A stretch of 64,000 bases of DNA from Haematococcus lacustris. Taxonomy: Eukaryota; Chlorophyta; Chlorophyceae; Chlamydomonadales; Haematococcaceae. Position 1 is the first letter of the stretch. Each line of letters begins with the position of its first letter. The position numbers and the translations under genes are program-made. Under the pieces are notes generated by a model, which saw only the letters and a program-made list of their open reading frames with translations, had not been told where the DNA came from and made no database searches. The stretch spans positions 8,343,823-8,407,822 of the forward strand of contig JASKMD010000031.1 of assembly GCA_030144725.1 (NCBI GenBank), given 5' to 3'. Of the stretch, positions 33,376-44,599 are shown in pieces.

Positions 33376-36300
33376 ATGGCAGCACCCAGCTCCAGCTCGA
33401 CGGACCTGAGCACGGAAGGTGTCCGCTTGGGAAATCTGTGTTTGATCACACAGAAAAGGGTCAGGAATAGCGGGAACGGGCCTGGGGAGGCTGAACCTCA
33501 GGCACCTAGAAGACGCCTAGCCTCTTCCTCAGTATAGTTTAGCAACCTGAGACATGCGGATGGTTGGCCACAGTGCTGTCCAAGTTCTTGGCCTGGAGTA
33601 GCCCTGGGCTGGCGAACATTCCCTGCCACATAGCGCAGCTCCCACCCCCTCATGGCAGAGGATTGGTCGCAACCATGGACATTGCTCCACACACCATCAT
33701 CCTCAGTGTGCCCTGGGACCGCATCTTCAAGAGCCAGGTACAGGCAAGCTTCCCTACAAACCCAACCAGTGCAAGCTTGAAGCTAGTACTCCCAACCACA
33801 TGGTTCATAAAACATATACTCAATATCCCCTGCGTGCGCCATGCAGCCTGAGAGTGCGCTTCAAATGCACTGGTCAGCGGAAATGGCGGTTCGCCTGCTG
33901 GTGGAGAGGTCAGCTGGGCCCGCTAGCGCCTGGGCGCCCTGGCTTGCTGCCCTGCCTGCCCATGTGGCCACGCCGTTGGAGTGGTCGGCTGCTGAGGTGG
34001 CGGCTGTGGGGGACCCAGGCATCCAAAGGAGGTGCTGGGCATGCAGGCCTGCATCACTGCCTGCTGGGAAGAGGTGCGCAAGAGGGGAAGCAGTGTGCCT
34101 GGATGACACGCAGCGCCCCCGCCCCAACCAGCCCAGCCCAGCCCACCCAGCCCAGCCCAGCCCAGCCCAGCCCAGCCCAGCCCAGCCCAGCCCAGCCTAG
34201 CCCAGCCCAGCCCACCATGACCCCTGGGTTTGACTCACTCTCACTGCAGCCCTCACAGCATGGAGCACAGAGCACTGCACAACCCTGTCTGCAGCTGAGC
34301 CAAGTGCTTTGTACACACCCAGGTGGTCGGGCTCAGTGTCGCCAGTGTCCATCCCCTGATGCCTAGCCCCTGGACCTGCTGACCTGCTGACCTGCATCAG
34401 GTGCGGGAAGATGTGGAGTCAGCAGGAGGCTGTGAGGCTGACTTCCGGGGCGCGGTGCAGCTCCTGCACTCCCGCTGCTTCTTTGACCCTGAGTCAGGCA
34501 GCCACCTGGCAGGTGGGCCGCTGGCCACCTACACTGCACTAGCACATCACTGCCACACGGGGACATGCTCTCAGCTCCTGCCGTTCCTCCTGCTGCTACT
34601 ACCGCTGCCACCGCTGCCGCTGATGCCCCCGCCGCCACCGCTGCTGCTGCTCCGCCGCCGCCGCCGCTGCTCTTGCTATCGATGGTGATGCATCCGCTGC
34701 TGCTGGCCTGGGCTGAGGCTGCAGTGCCGGGCATAGACATGGCCAACCACGAGGGCGCCACCCCCTCCGCCAGTGTTGCGGTGCAGCACAGCCCAGGCGC
34801 AGTGCAGGGCTGGGCAGCGCTGGAGGAGGTGTGTGACCCGAGGGCCGCGCTGCCAGGCTGCCGCCAGAGCCGCTTCAACCTGGTGGCGGGTGCAGCTGGG
34901 CTGAGGTGAGGGCGGGGCAGCGGGCTGCCTGGTCACCACCCTCTCAGGCGGCAGAGGGAGGCCCTGGCGGCGGTGATGGCTGAGGAGGGTTGGAGGGAGG
35001 GCCAGGGGCAGGGCCAGGCACTACCCTAACAGGGCTCAGCAAACAGGGCTTGCATGCGCCGGCAGGGCAGGGCCCTGGGCTTGTGGCCTGTAGGGGGAAG
35101 GGGGGTGATCACACAGGCATCAGGTTTTTTCCCGTATCACCCTGATGCATGATATATAGCTCATAGTGACATGGCATAGGTTCATACCCTTGAACTTATA
35201 GCTCGACTTTACTTTCATTTCATTTACGACCATTTCATAGCGCAAAACGACCCCTGGAATATGGCATTTCATAGCGAACGCTATATATAGCGCGGGAAAG
35301 AAAACTGACAGGCATGTGCCTGCAGGCCTGTAGCCTGGCATTGGGGCAGGCGCCGCTGCAAGGCAGCTGTTGGGGTGGTGCTCTCACCTCACTCATGCGG
35401 CCTATAGCTATAGCACACAGCACTGGCGCAGGTACCCTCACTGAGTAGTGGCCTGCGGGGCTGGTGGCGAGGGACTTCTAGGGTGGGCGCTGGTGGCTGC
35501 ACACAGTGGCGGCCCCCTCAGTGGAGCAGTCATGCTGTGGTGGTGGTGTGCGGTGGCGGCTGGTGCGGTGTGATGCCACTGTCATGCCGGTGCCAGCATC
35601 AGGGTCCACTGCGAGCAGACCCTGATCAGCCTGCCTCACACCCCTTGGCTGCTCCACCCCTGGCTGAATGACCTTGACGCTGCTTGGCGCGCTGCCCGCT
35701 GCCCAGGGCTGGCCAGGAGATCACCATCAGCTATGGCGCATGGCCGGACGCCGCCTTCTGCCTGCTGTTTGGCTTCGTCCCCTTGGTGAGGCTAGCTGTG
35801 CAGCTGAGGGTTGGCAAGGCTGACCTGGGGTACAGGCACACCTGGGTGTTGCTGAGATAGTAAGGCAAGGTGGAGGACCTTGGTGATGATGAGGATGATG
35901 ACGATGGTGATGAGCTGAGGGTTGGCAAGGATAGGCCTTGTGAGGAGGACACGAAGTGCGAGGGGTGCTAGGGGTGCGTTCAGAACCAAGCCTGGCTGGC
36001 CAGCTGTGCAGCAAGCGACCATGTGGCTGGATCTTATGCAGCACCTTGGCCCTCAACCTTGAGCCTTCATTGCAGTCGAAAATACTAGTTGTAAACCACT
36101 ACAAAACAGTGTTTTGGTCTGTGTGGAGTTCCCATCGCATGGCATGCTCATGGCCTATACATGGCATACACATGGTCACGGTCGCCTACCACCTACAACA
36201 TTGCCTGACCCGTTAGGGCTACACCGTAGAATTGGCATGACAAAACGTGCACTAATGTAAGCTGATGACAGCTTCAAGTGGGGGGGGGGGCACACACTAC

Positions 36301-37963
36301 TGTGCCACAGCAGGCTGCTGCTCCTGGGCCTTGGGTGGCTTGTCTCGCAGCCGCTTGTACCCCAAGCCAGGGTACTCCTTGCCCTTGGCTGGCAGCTTCC
36401 CCTGCTCTGGCCACCAGCACAGCTCCAGTGGCCGCCACTTGCTCTCCCCAATGCGCTGCATGTTCAATGCTGCGTTGCAGTCCCTGTCCAGCCACTTGCC
36501 TGGCTGCGGTGCTTGCTTGGCTTTGGCAGCCTTGCCCTTGCCCTTGTTGGGCTCAGCTGCCGGCTCAGCCTTGGTGCGCTTGCTGCGCTTGGCTGGCAGG
36601 GGAGTGCTGGGCCCAGGCTCTGAGGCTGCTGCCTGTGTGGCTTCCTGGCTGCTGCGTGGGGCCTGTGGGGGCTTGCGGGGGGCCACTACCGGGCACCACA
36701 TCAGGCCCCGGGCAAAGGGCAGGATCAGCATAGAACAGTGGCCAGCAGGAATATGCAGCATGATTAGCACGAGGACAAGATTGACTTGAGCGGCAGCAGT
36801 GATTGAGACAATGATGGGAGGGATGTCAAGTAGGAGTGGAGGATCAGGTAGGAGGTGTCAGAGCCGTGTGTATCTTTGTCAACGCAGATGTAGAACAGGC
36901 GCAAACATAGCCGGAGAAGCCAATGCCCGGCAACCACACCACGCTGGCAGCTCAGCAGTGCACAGTGCCAGCACCAAGAACGTGGAACACCCATGATAAC
37001 CGCTCACTTTCAGTGTGTGTGACTGAACAACCCTCATGTTCAGTGTGTGTTTTCCTTCACTGTGCAGGCTGCCTCGTCACACTGCTGGCTATGTTGCGCT
37101 GCCTGCAGGTCAACCCCCACAACAGCTGCTGCCTGTTCCCGACCGTGCTGCACATGGCCAGGTCGCTGGCGAGCATGCTGATGCACCTCAGCGAACCTAC
37201 CCCAGCACCTGCCTCATCTGCCCAGAGCGCAACAAGGGGTGACTCAATCCCAGCAGCAGCACCAGCAGCAGCAGCAGCAGCCAACGCAGCTGCATCGTCA
37301 GCATGGACAGGAGCAGGTCACACTGGAGTGGGCATCAGTCACACTGGGCAGACTGGGGGTCACACTTGCGCGAATGCATGTCACACTGGCAATACAGTGC
37401 TGGAGGCCTTGGAGCCGTACCTGCTGTCAGCATGGCATGGCAGCTGCGTACCTACTGCTGAACCTGGACTGCAGCAGGCGTCCCTGGAGCTGAGCCAGCT
37501 GGTGGTGACTGAGGAGGGGTGGGACGGCCGCCTCTCAGCTGCCCTGCACGCGGCCTGCCAGCTGCTGGAGTCAGCCCTGGAGGAGGCTGTGCGGGCCCAA
37601 GGACAGCAAGGACGCCCCTCAGCCCTGACGCAACACCTTGCTTCCGAGTTGGACTCCAGTGCTGCCACTGAAGCAACAGATCTGCATGGAGCTCCTTGCC
37701 AGGACATGGCTGTTTCCCTGACCAGTCTGGGTGATAAAGCGAAAGCGGTGAGGAAGCAGCTGGCAGCTGCGGGTCAGACCGGTCAGCATGCCTCAAGCCC
37801 TCTGCTTCAGCTGTTGAGCTATGCTGCAGCTCGGCATGTGGAAGTGCTGCAGAAGGCAGCTCTGGCAGAAGAAGAAGAAGCCACATCCCTGCCGGGCATG
37901 GTCAGGAGCAGGCTGCTCGCATTATTGCTCGAATTTCAAGCGCGATTACTGCAATCGGCTTAG
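33376..37963 (+). CDS. SET-domain protein lysine methyltransferase, Rubisco LSMT/SETD3-like
   Basis: Transfers methyl groups from S-adenosylmethionine to lysine (or histidine) in non-histone proteins. Exons: 33376-33459, 33543-33737, 33847 to about 34050, 34401-34512, 34725-34905, 35707-35785, 37109-37963. One small exon near 34055-34100 is unresolved. SET motifs in order: GRGLVATMDI (motif I), a WAPWLAALP block typical of the split iSET region, VPGIDMANHEG (the NH motif), then EITISYGAWPDAAFCLLFGFVP, which carries the catalytic Tyr. VNPHNSCCLFP opens the C-terminal LSMT substrate-binding region, which here is long, Ala-rich and ends in LLALLLEFQARLLQSA. The start is inferred from phase and a weak AGG|GTCAGG donor. 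A Fanzor fragment sits in the last intron. Confidence 0.8.
34136..34214. repeat. (CCCAG)n array
   Basis: About 15 pentamers in an intron of the SET gene. Confidence 0.9.
36044..36751 (-). mobile_element. 5'-truncated Fanzor family I copy with 9-bp target duplication
   Basis: The minus strand keeps RGLMWCPVVAPRK, a Lys-rich linker, the RuvC-III segment WLDRDCNAALNMQRIGES, and the tail GKEYPGLGYKRLRDKPPK, with a stop at 36297. Ru-vC-I and -II regions are absent. Its 3' untranslated part ends GGGCCAAGG at 36044, the same base as the copy at 38735. TATGCAGCA stands on both sides (36035-36043 and 36752-36760). It lies in the last intron of the SET gene, antisense to it. Confidence 0.85.
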
Positions 37964-38117
37964 AGTCAGCTTTATTAGCTGACTTGATCAGCTTTGAGGA
38001 AAGCAATGGAAAGCGCTGAGCCACTATCCAACACCTACTCTGCTCCACAACAGCCTTATGGCACAGCCTGTGGCTTTGATGGCTTGGACATGGCCAGGGG
38101 CAGGTCTGCTGGCACCT

Positions 38118-38735
38118 TTGCTAAAGACAGCTTTAGCAACCTTAGCAAACAGCTTCAGGCACCCAGCCAGCCCAGCCAGCCCACCAGGGGCAAAGGCAAG
38201 GCCCAGGGCAAGGCTGGTGCCCTTAGGAGGTGCCCTTTGGAGGTGCCCTTTGGAGGTGCGAGAGTGAGTGACATATCCTCCTGGGAATAAGTGGGCCAGG
38301 CAGGTGGCTTGACAGGGACTGCAATGCAGCGCTGAACATGCAGCGCATTGGGGAGAGCAGGTGGCGCCCACTGGAGCTGTGCTACTGGCCAGAGCAGGGG
38401 AAGCTGCCAGCCAAGGGCAAGGAGTATCCAGGCCTGGGCTACAAGTGGCTGCGAGACAAGCCACCCAAGCCCAAGCACCAGGCTGCTGTGGCACAGTAGT
38501 GTGTTCCCCCCCTCTTGAGGTGTCATCAGCTTACATTTAGTGCATGTTTGTCATGCCAACTCTACATCATAGCCCTTTGGGGTCAGGCAATAGTGTAGGC
38601 GGTAGGCGACCATGCCCATGTGTATGCCATGTGTATGCCATGTGCATGGGAACTCCACACAGACAAAAAAAACGCTTTGTAGTGGTCCACGCTCCGTGTT
38701 CGACTGCAGTGAAGGCTCAAGGTTGAGGGCCAAGG
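38118..38735 (+). mobile_element. 5'-truncated Fanzor family I copy with 11-bp target duplication
   Basis: Keeps part of the linker, then RWLDRDCNAALNMQRIGES and the conserved tail, with a stop at 38499. The linker is interrupted by a short tandem block (GGTGCCCTTTGGA) and a stop at 38288, so it is not a gene. It ends GGGCCAAGG at 38735. TGCTGGCACCT stands on both sides (38107-38117 and 38736-38746). It begins about 155 bp after the SET gene and is inverted relative to the copy in that gene's last intron. Confidence 0.85.
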
Positions 38736-38746
38736 TGCTGGCACCT

Positions 38747-39770
38747 GTGCTACCCATGCAGGCAGGCTGTGAACAGGCTGTGTCACGTAACTGCTTGTCA
38801 CACCCATGAGTGTGACTTGTGCAGAAGGTATGATGCCAAGACTATCATGCAAGTGGACAAGCAACTGTAGCTCAGCAGTAGGAGGCGTGCATGGTGAACT
38901 GGTGCGTGCAAGTGTTAAGTAGGGGCAAAGTGTCCTCGCCGCGAAGGCATGGAGGTTAGGTTTTGCAGATGCGGTGCACTTGTATTTCATGCGCCACTGC
39001 ATACCTGGCCGCATCCTAGGTAGCAAGGCATAGTGAATTCAACAGCCGCACTCATGAGGCATGACACGTCACACCTGGCATAACAGCGGCTGAAAACAAA
39101 GCTGTGAGATTGAGGGCAAGTTGGGCTCGAAGTGAAGGTATCAGCCTGTGAAGCGATAAAGCATGCTCAGCAGGGGCGCAGCACAATACCTGGATGCTAC
39201 GAGAGTTGCGATGCCTTCATTTCTGGCATAGCAGCTGCATCTGTGTAACTTTGCATGTAAAAAGACAAAGGTAGCATATCAATGGTAGCACAAATCAATA
39301 TTAGCATATCAATGGTAGCACAAAGGTAGCACAAGAAGTAGTATCTGTGAAAACCCCCAACCTGATGTCGTGTGCTATAGAAGTCTGCCGCTAATTCTGG
39401 CTGATCAAGCTGCGCTGCAGCAAACTGTAGGAGAAATCTGTCCTGCTGTACTCGACTCCTGGTCAATCGCTGCAGCCTGCCCTTGGTAAGGCGTTCGCGA
39501 AACTACGATACAAGCGGTTAAAAGACCGTTCGCCCAAAGCCTAGGAGCAGGGGTGTGCAGCACCATGCTTGCGTGCGTGTGTACCTGCTGTAGAAACCGA
39601 AAGCCGGTGGGCAGGGGAGTGGCTGGGCATTTCCCAGCGGCGTGTGACAGGGTGTCAGGAAACCCCATGCTCCTCATGCAAGTGCCGAGGTTTGCTTTCA
39701 GACCGCGAACGCGTCATCCATAGCTTAGCCTAGTTCACGCTGGCGCAGCCCTGTACGTTGCCGCATTAGA
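38747..39770. other. Intergenic, nothing supported
   Basis: No convincing coding exon, tRNA or repeat array. It should hold the PCF11 promoter. AT-richer than the satellite-rich left half. Confidence 0.5.
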
Positions 39771-42679
39771 ATGGCAAGTCCATTTGCTCAGGCTTACGGC
39801 GACGCGTTGCAAGAGCTGACTACCACTGAGCTTGCGAAGATTAAACTTTTGCGGGATCTGGCGCGGGAAAACCTTGACGAGGCCAAGAACATAGTCGCGG
39901 CCATAGAAAGCCATATTCTCACGGTAAGCTTTGCGTGCTTCAGGCTGACGAGCAGGCATGCGTGTGAAGGCTTGGATTGCTCAAATGCGGGGATCTCGGA
40001 CTCTTGCGCAGTGCCCGGCGAGCTCGCAGCTCCCTGCCGTGTACCTCATTGACCTCATAATCAAGAGTGTGCCAAATCCTTATCAGCAACTCATAGCGCC
40101 GCAGCTTGCCAGGGTAAGGAGCTGAACATGCAGCTGTTGTCGGCGCTTTTTTTGCGCATCGCTGGTGGTCACAGCGCAACAGCTTTCCTTGCAGTAACCA
40201 CTGTCCACGTCCTTCAGCGAATGCACGATGTGCTGTCATGTTAACCTGCTGTCATGTCCCTTGCAGCTCTTCAACTTCGTGTGGGATGCTGCTGCCCCCG
40301 ACGTTCGAGCCAGGCTGGCACGCACTGCTGGAACATGGCAGGGCTTTGTCCCAGCCAGCACCCTGGCACTTGTACAAGCAAAGATGAATTCAACTGTGAC
40401 ACCTGGTGTTCTGGCACCTGCCATGGCTCGACCTCCATCCCAGCCTCCGCCCCTGGTACAAGCCCAGCAGCCACAGCAGGGCCCTTTGCCTGCTCTGCTA
40501 ACCAGCAGCCAGAGAATCGTGCCTCCTGCTGGCAGCCTGCAAGTCAACCACCTTGTTGCAACTCCCCAGCAGCAGCACACGTTTGCCATGCTTCAGCCTG
40601 CTGTTCAGCCAGCAGCTTTGGCAGCTCAACCTGTACCTTACCAGCAATATCAGCAGCAAGCTCCAATGTCATACTTACCACAACCCGTGCAGCAGCCAAT
40701 GGTGCAACAACCTACGCAGCAGCAGGTGCTACACCAACAGCAGCAGCTACAGCAGCTGCAGTATCACCTGCAGCAACTCCAGCAGCCAGCTGGTGCAGGG
40801 CAGCTTGCTCTTAGCTTGAATCCTAGCCAGTTGGCCACATTGCATGCTGGCAACTTCAATGGCACTGCCCTTCCGTCTGCTGTGCTCCAAGGCATGCTCC
40901 CCTTCGCATCCAATGCCCTAGCCAGCAATGGACAGATAGCAAACAGCTTTAGGCACCCTGTCTCAGCCAGTCAACTGCAGCCTTTCCAACCAGTTGGGCA
41001 GCCGCACCACCCAGCTGGGCAGTCGCACAGCGCAGAGCTGCTGTCCTCCCTGGCCAACCTGCAGCAGCATTTGCGAGGTCCTGCAGCCCAGCTTGTGGCC
41101 ATGCCTGCTGCTCAGCACCCTGCTCAGCCTGCGGCACAGCCTGCAGCACCCACTGGCCCAGTCCACAGCAGAGGTTCTCCTGCTCCCGACGCACCCCCCT
41201 GCTCCCCGACATATGAGCTGTCACAGCAGGGCATGAAGGTGAGCTGGGCAGCTGCAATATCATACATGCTGGTCTCATCTGTGGCATGTGTGTGGCAGGA
41301 AGGTGAGGAGTACAGCCGCATGCTTTCCTTGTCCCATGCAGCAGACCACGGCTGCCACTGCAGCAGACCTGTGTTGCCATGTGACGCACGCGGGCATTGC
41401 AAGCACAGTCGCAGGTACAGCACACCATGTTAGATTGGTGTTGGGAGTAGACATGTAAAGCATTCTCTCCCATGCAGCGAGCACCCTATGAAGTGTGTCC
41501 AGTATGTAAGCAAAAGAAAGGGGGACGAAACTCACCCAACGCCGATTCTATACTCGAGAGAACGTCTTTTTTCACTTCTTGCGTGTTGGCCTTTTTTAGC
41601 TCGGTTCCCCCAACAACCGACAGTGAGCTTTATGTAGAGGAGCACCTGCCCCACTGCCCAAAAACTGACAATTTACATCATGAAGCATCTTAAGACATCC
41701 GCCTGTCGCAATACATGTAACATCTTTCCATGGTGATTGTCGGTTCGGTAGTAGCTCAGCAAGCGACTCCATTAGCCCTTCCAATGTATGACTACGTTGT
41801 TTCTGTCATCGTTCGGCTGCCATGCGTGGCTTGCGCATGTAACGTCAGTGTTGGCTGCCGTGCAGGAATTTAATCCAGCAGCTGTGGAGGCCCTTCAAGC
41901 GACGTCTATGGCAACCCGAAATAAGTTTCTGGACGTGCAGTTTCTTCGCAACCGACGACTGCAGAATGCACAACACAGGGTCAGGCATTGGTATGCCAGC
42001 GCTGAGCAATGGCTTGAAGGTCTCAAAGCTGTTGAGGATGCTCCCGTTAGTTTCTTTGATGAGGAGGAGGTGAGGGCCGTGCATGCTGCTACAGAATGCA
42101 CAGCCCTTTCAGGACTCTTGGTCAGCAGATCTTGCAGCATCAAGATTGCGCTTATGGCAGCCTACGGATGCCATGCCCGAACACACAACCAGGCTATCGC
42201 TGCAAAACGTATGTCCGCAGACAAAACAAGGGCGGGACGAGCAGGCCGGCATCGGGGGGCAGCCGGCGCGGCCATCCCTCGTCGAGGAGGACTTATCTCA
42301 ACCCCTGTGCGCCATATCCGGCGAGCCGTTTGACCGCACCTACGACCCAGACACCGACAAATGGTACTATCAGGACGCGGTAGTCCTGTCCGGTGAACAG
42401 GCTGCGTCGCACGGTGTCAAGCATGGCTCCATTGTCAAGATTCAGTCTCTGGATGCTGCGGGTGCCCCCCTGGCTGTGGCAGCGTCATGTGCAAACGGGG
42501 GCTCATTACCCACATGCGGGCAGGATGCCAGCGTACCTTTGAAAAGATCGGCAGAGGCAAAATGCAACCCTCTGCATGCAAGTTCCCTTGCGGGGAATGC
42601 CTCAGACGCAGGATTTCGGGGCCTCGATCAGCAGTGGGACGCAGTAGCCAAGCGACCGCGGCTGCTAGGTCCCGTATAA
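39771..42679 (+). CDS. PCF11: PCF11-type pre-mRNA cleavage complex II protein
   Basis: Binds the RNA polymerase II C-terminal domain and couples 3'-end cleavage with termination in the nucleus. Exons: 39771-39923, 40030-40113, 40267-41238, 41478 to about 41690, 41866-42069, 42221-42679. The CID is in exons 1-3 (LAKIKLLRDLARENLDEAKN, LPAVYLIDLIIKSVPNPY, LFNFVWDAAAPDVRARL, TWQGFVP). A Gln/Pro/Ala-rich spacer of about 280 residues follows. A zinc-finger exon (CPVC ... EEHLPHC) has an unclear 3' end. Exon 41866-42069 carries HRVRHWYASAEQWLEGL, and the last exon carries LCAISGEPFDRTYD ... WYYQDAVVL, the C-terminal domain seen in plant PCFS proteins. All other junctions keep phase 0. Confidence 0.85.
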
Positions 42680-42989
42680 ATCATATGGGCCCAGGTTTTG
42701 TTTCTGGACAACATCGCCCACATTTCCCATCTGTTTCTTCTTCCTCCACCCTAGATACCTTTTCTAGCTTGGCTTGAGCTGCACCTACACCTAACGGCAT
42801 GGATGACAAGCCCTGATTTGTACCGGTCACCAGGATGTGGCGCTCTTGACCATGTCCTTACACGATGTCCCATGTCCTGCTCGCCACGCCTTAGCGTTTT
42901 GACACTTGTGTTAGCACAGCTTGCCATTCAAGCTAATAGCATGCACCGATGCCTGAGCTACATCTATTCATGGCAAACAACAGCTGCTT

Positions 42990-42994
42990 TGTAA
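42990..42994 (+). terminator. TGTAA poly(A) signal, probably for PCF11
   Basis: First plus-strand TGTAA after the PCF11 stop, about 310 bases downstream. TGTAA is the usual green-algal poly(A) signal. Confidence 0.5.
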
Positions 42995-43339
42995 CACGCA
43001 AGAAGACCTTGTTGCTAAGTCTCGTTTCCTCAACAACCCCGTGGCCAGCTTGTGGTAAAGCAGCGGAAGCCTGCTTAGGCCTAGGCTAAGTGTTTTGTCT
43101 ATGAAATTTTTTGCCACACTCTTCATGGGTAGATCCTAACCCATGTGCCATGGCTGTGCTTTGAAGCTTGCGTCAAGACTACTATGCAACAGGCTGTTGT
43201 TGCTGGCTGACCATGGGTGGCTGCTTGCAGCTGCTCAAAAAGACCTGGGTTTTCCTTGCCGCACAGGCAGCCCAGGCCACCAATACACAGACGGACAGCG
43301 CAGGCAGCCCCCTTGTCCCTCACTAGGGCCTCTCACGCT

Positions 43340-44475
43340 GCTCAGCTATGCCCTTGCCTATGGGGGGGTGTCCCACTGCATGGGCTGCTGCTGCTGCTGC
43401 ACTTGGGCGGCTGTTGCTGCTGGCCGCAGGGGGTGGGACCGGAGGAGGGGGGAGGGCAACACCATGGGGTGGGGTGCGTGACTGACGCTGGCTCTGACTC
43501 CGGCTCTGGCTCCCAGTCGGACTGTGACTCCGGCTTACAGTTACAGTCTGACTCGGGGTCAGAGTCACTGTCCCACCACATGCTGGCGGGCTGGGCAGGG
43601 GCAGGCTGGGCCAGGGCACGCGGGGGGAGTGGAGGTAAGGGGAGCGCAACAGGGGCTTGGGGGGGCTGCACTGCTGGAGGAGCAGGGGCGCTGGTGAAGG
43701 CCGTGGTGGGGTAGCCCACCAGGCACGTCATAAAGATTCGGAGCACAAGCAATGAGGCGATGACGCGGACCTGGGAGTGCACCTCAGCCCGCAGCTGGAA
43801 GTGCGCCATCCAACATGGGGGTGTGGGGCAGCGGGTGGCAGGGTATGGGCAGCCCCGTGCTGCTTACCTGCTGGGGTGGGGGTGTGGCAGCGGGGTGTGG
43901 GGGTGTGGCAGCGGGGGGTGAGGATGAGGGTGGGGCAGCAGGTGGCAGGGTATGGGCAGCGGGCGGCAGGGTATGGGGCAGCAGCCTGCAAGGGGGTGTG
44001 GGGCAGCAACATGGAGGTGTGGGGCGGCAGCTGCCAGGGTATGGGGCCGCTGCCCTGTTGCCCTGCTGCTGCCATGCCGCTACGGGTGCGCTGCTGCTGC
44101 AGCTGCCCTATGCTGCTGCCCTGTGCTGCTTACCTGCTGGGGTGGGGGTGGAGGTGGGGCTGTGGGGTGGGGCAGCGGGGTGTGAGGGTGGGGGTGTGGG
44201 GGTGGAGCAGCGGGGGGTGGGGGTGGGGGGTGGGGCAGCAGGTGTCAGGGTATGGGCAGCGGTCTGCAAGGGGGTGGGGGGCACCAACATGGAGGTGTGG
44301 GGCGGCGGCTGCCAGGGTACGGGGCCTGCAGGGGGAGGGGGCAGCAGCGGCCTGCAGGGTGTGGGGCTGCCGTACAGCAGGGTGTGGGGCTCCAGCAGGC
44401 TGGGTGGGGGGTTAGAGTTCCAGTTCGTCTTCTTGCAGTCGCGCATCACAGCGCCACCCGGGACCTTGATTACCT
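43340..44475 (-). CDS. Possible minus-strand gene with one membrane segment, unrecognised
   Basis: Two blocks look coding on the minus strand. From 44473 downwards, after a good acceptor (ggccgcag), VIKVPGGAVMRDCKKTNWN and PPPSLLEPH are read. From about 43812 down, MAHFQLRAEVHSQVR leads into a hydrophobic stretch (VIASLLVLRIFMTCLVGY), then Pro-rich and Ser/Asp/Glu-rich sequence (WDSDSDPESD). The DNA between is a minisatellite and would be intron. I cannot find a start exon or name a family. It may be two exons of one protein, or chance. Confidence 0.3.
43850..44345. repeat. GGTGTGGGGCAGC-type minisatellite
   Basis: Irregular tandem units built from ggtgtggggcagc(a/g)g and gcagggtatggg, G-rich on the plus strand. 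Confidence 0.85.
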
Positions 44476-44599
44476 GCGGCCAAGCACAACTAACACTTTG
44501 ACAGCCCACTTTGACAGGCCAAGACACATACAGTAGGCACAAGCATGGGGACACAAACAGTGCGGGGACACACAGTGCGGGGGCGGCCCCTTACTTGGC

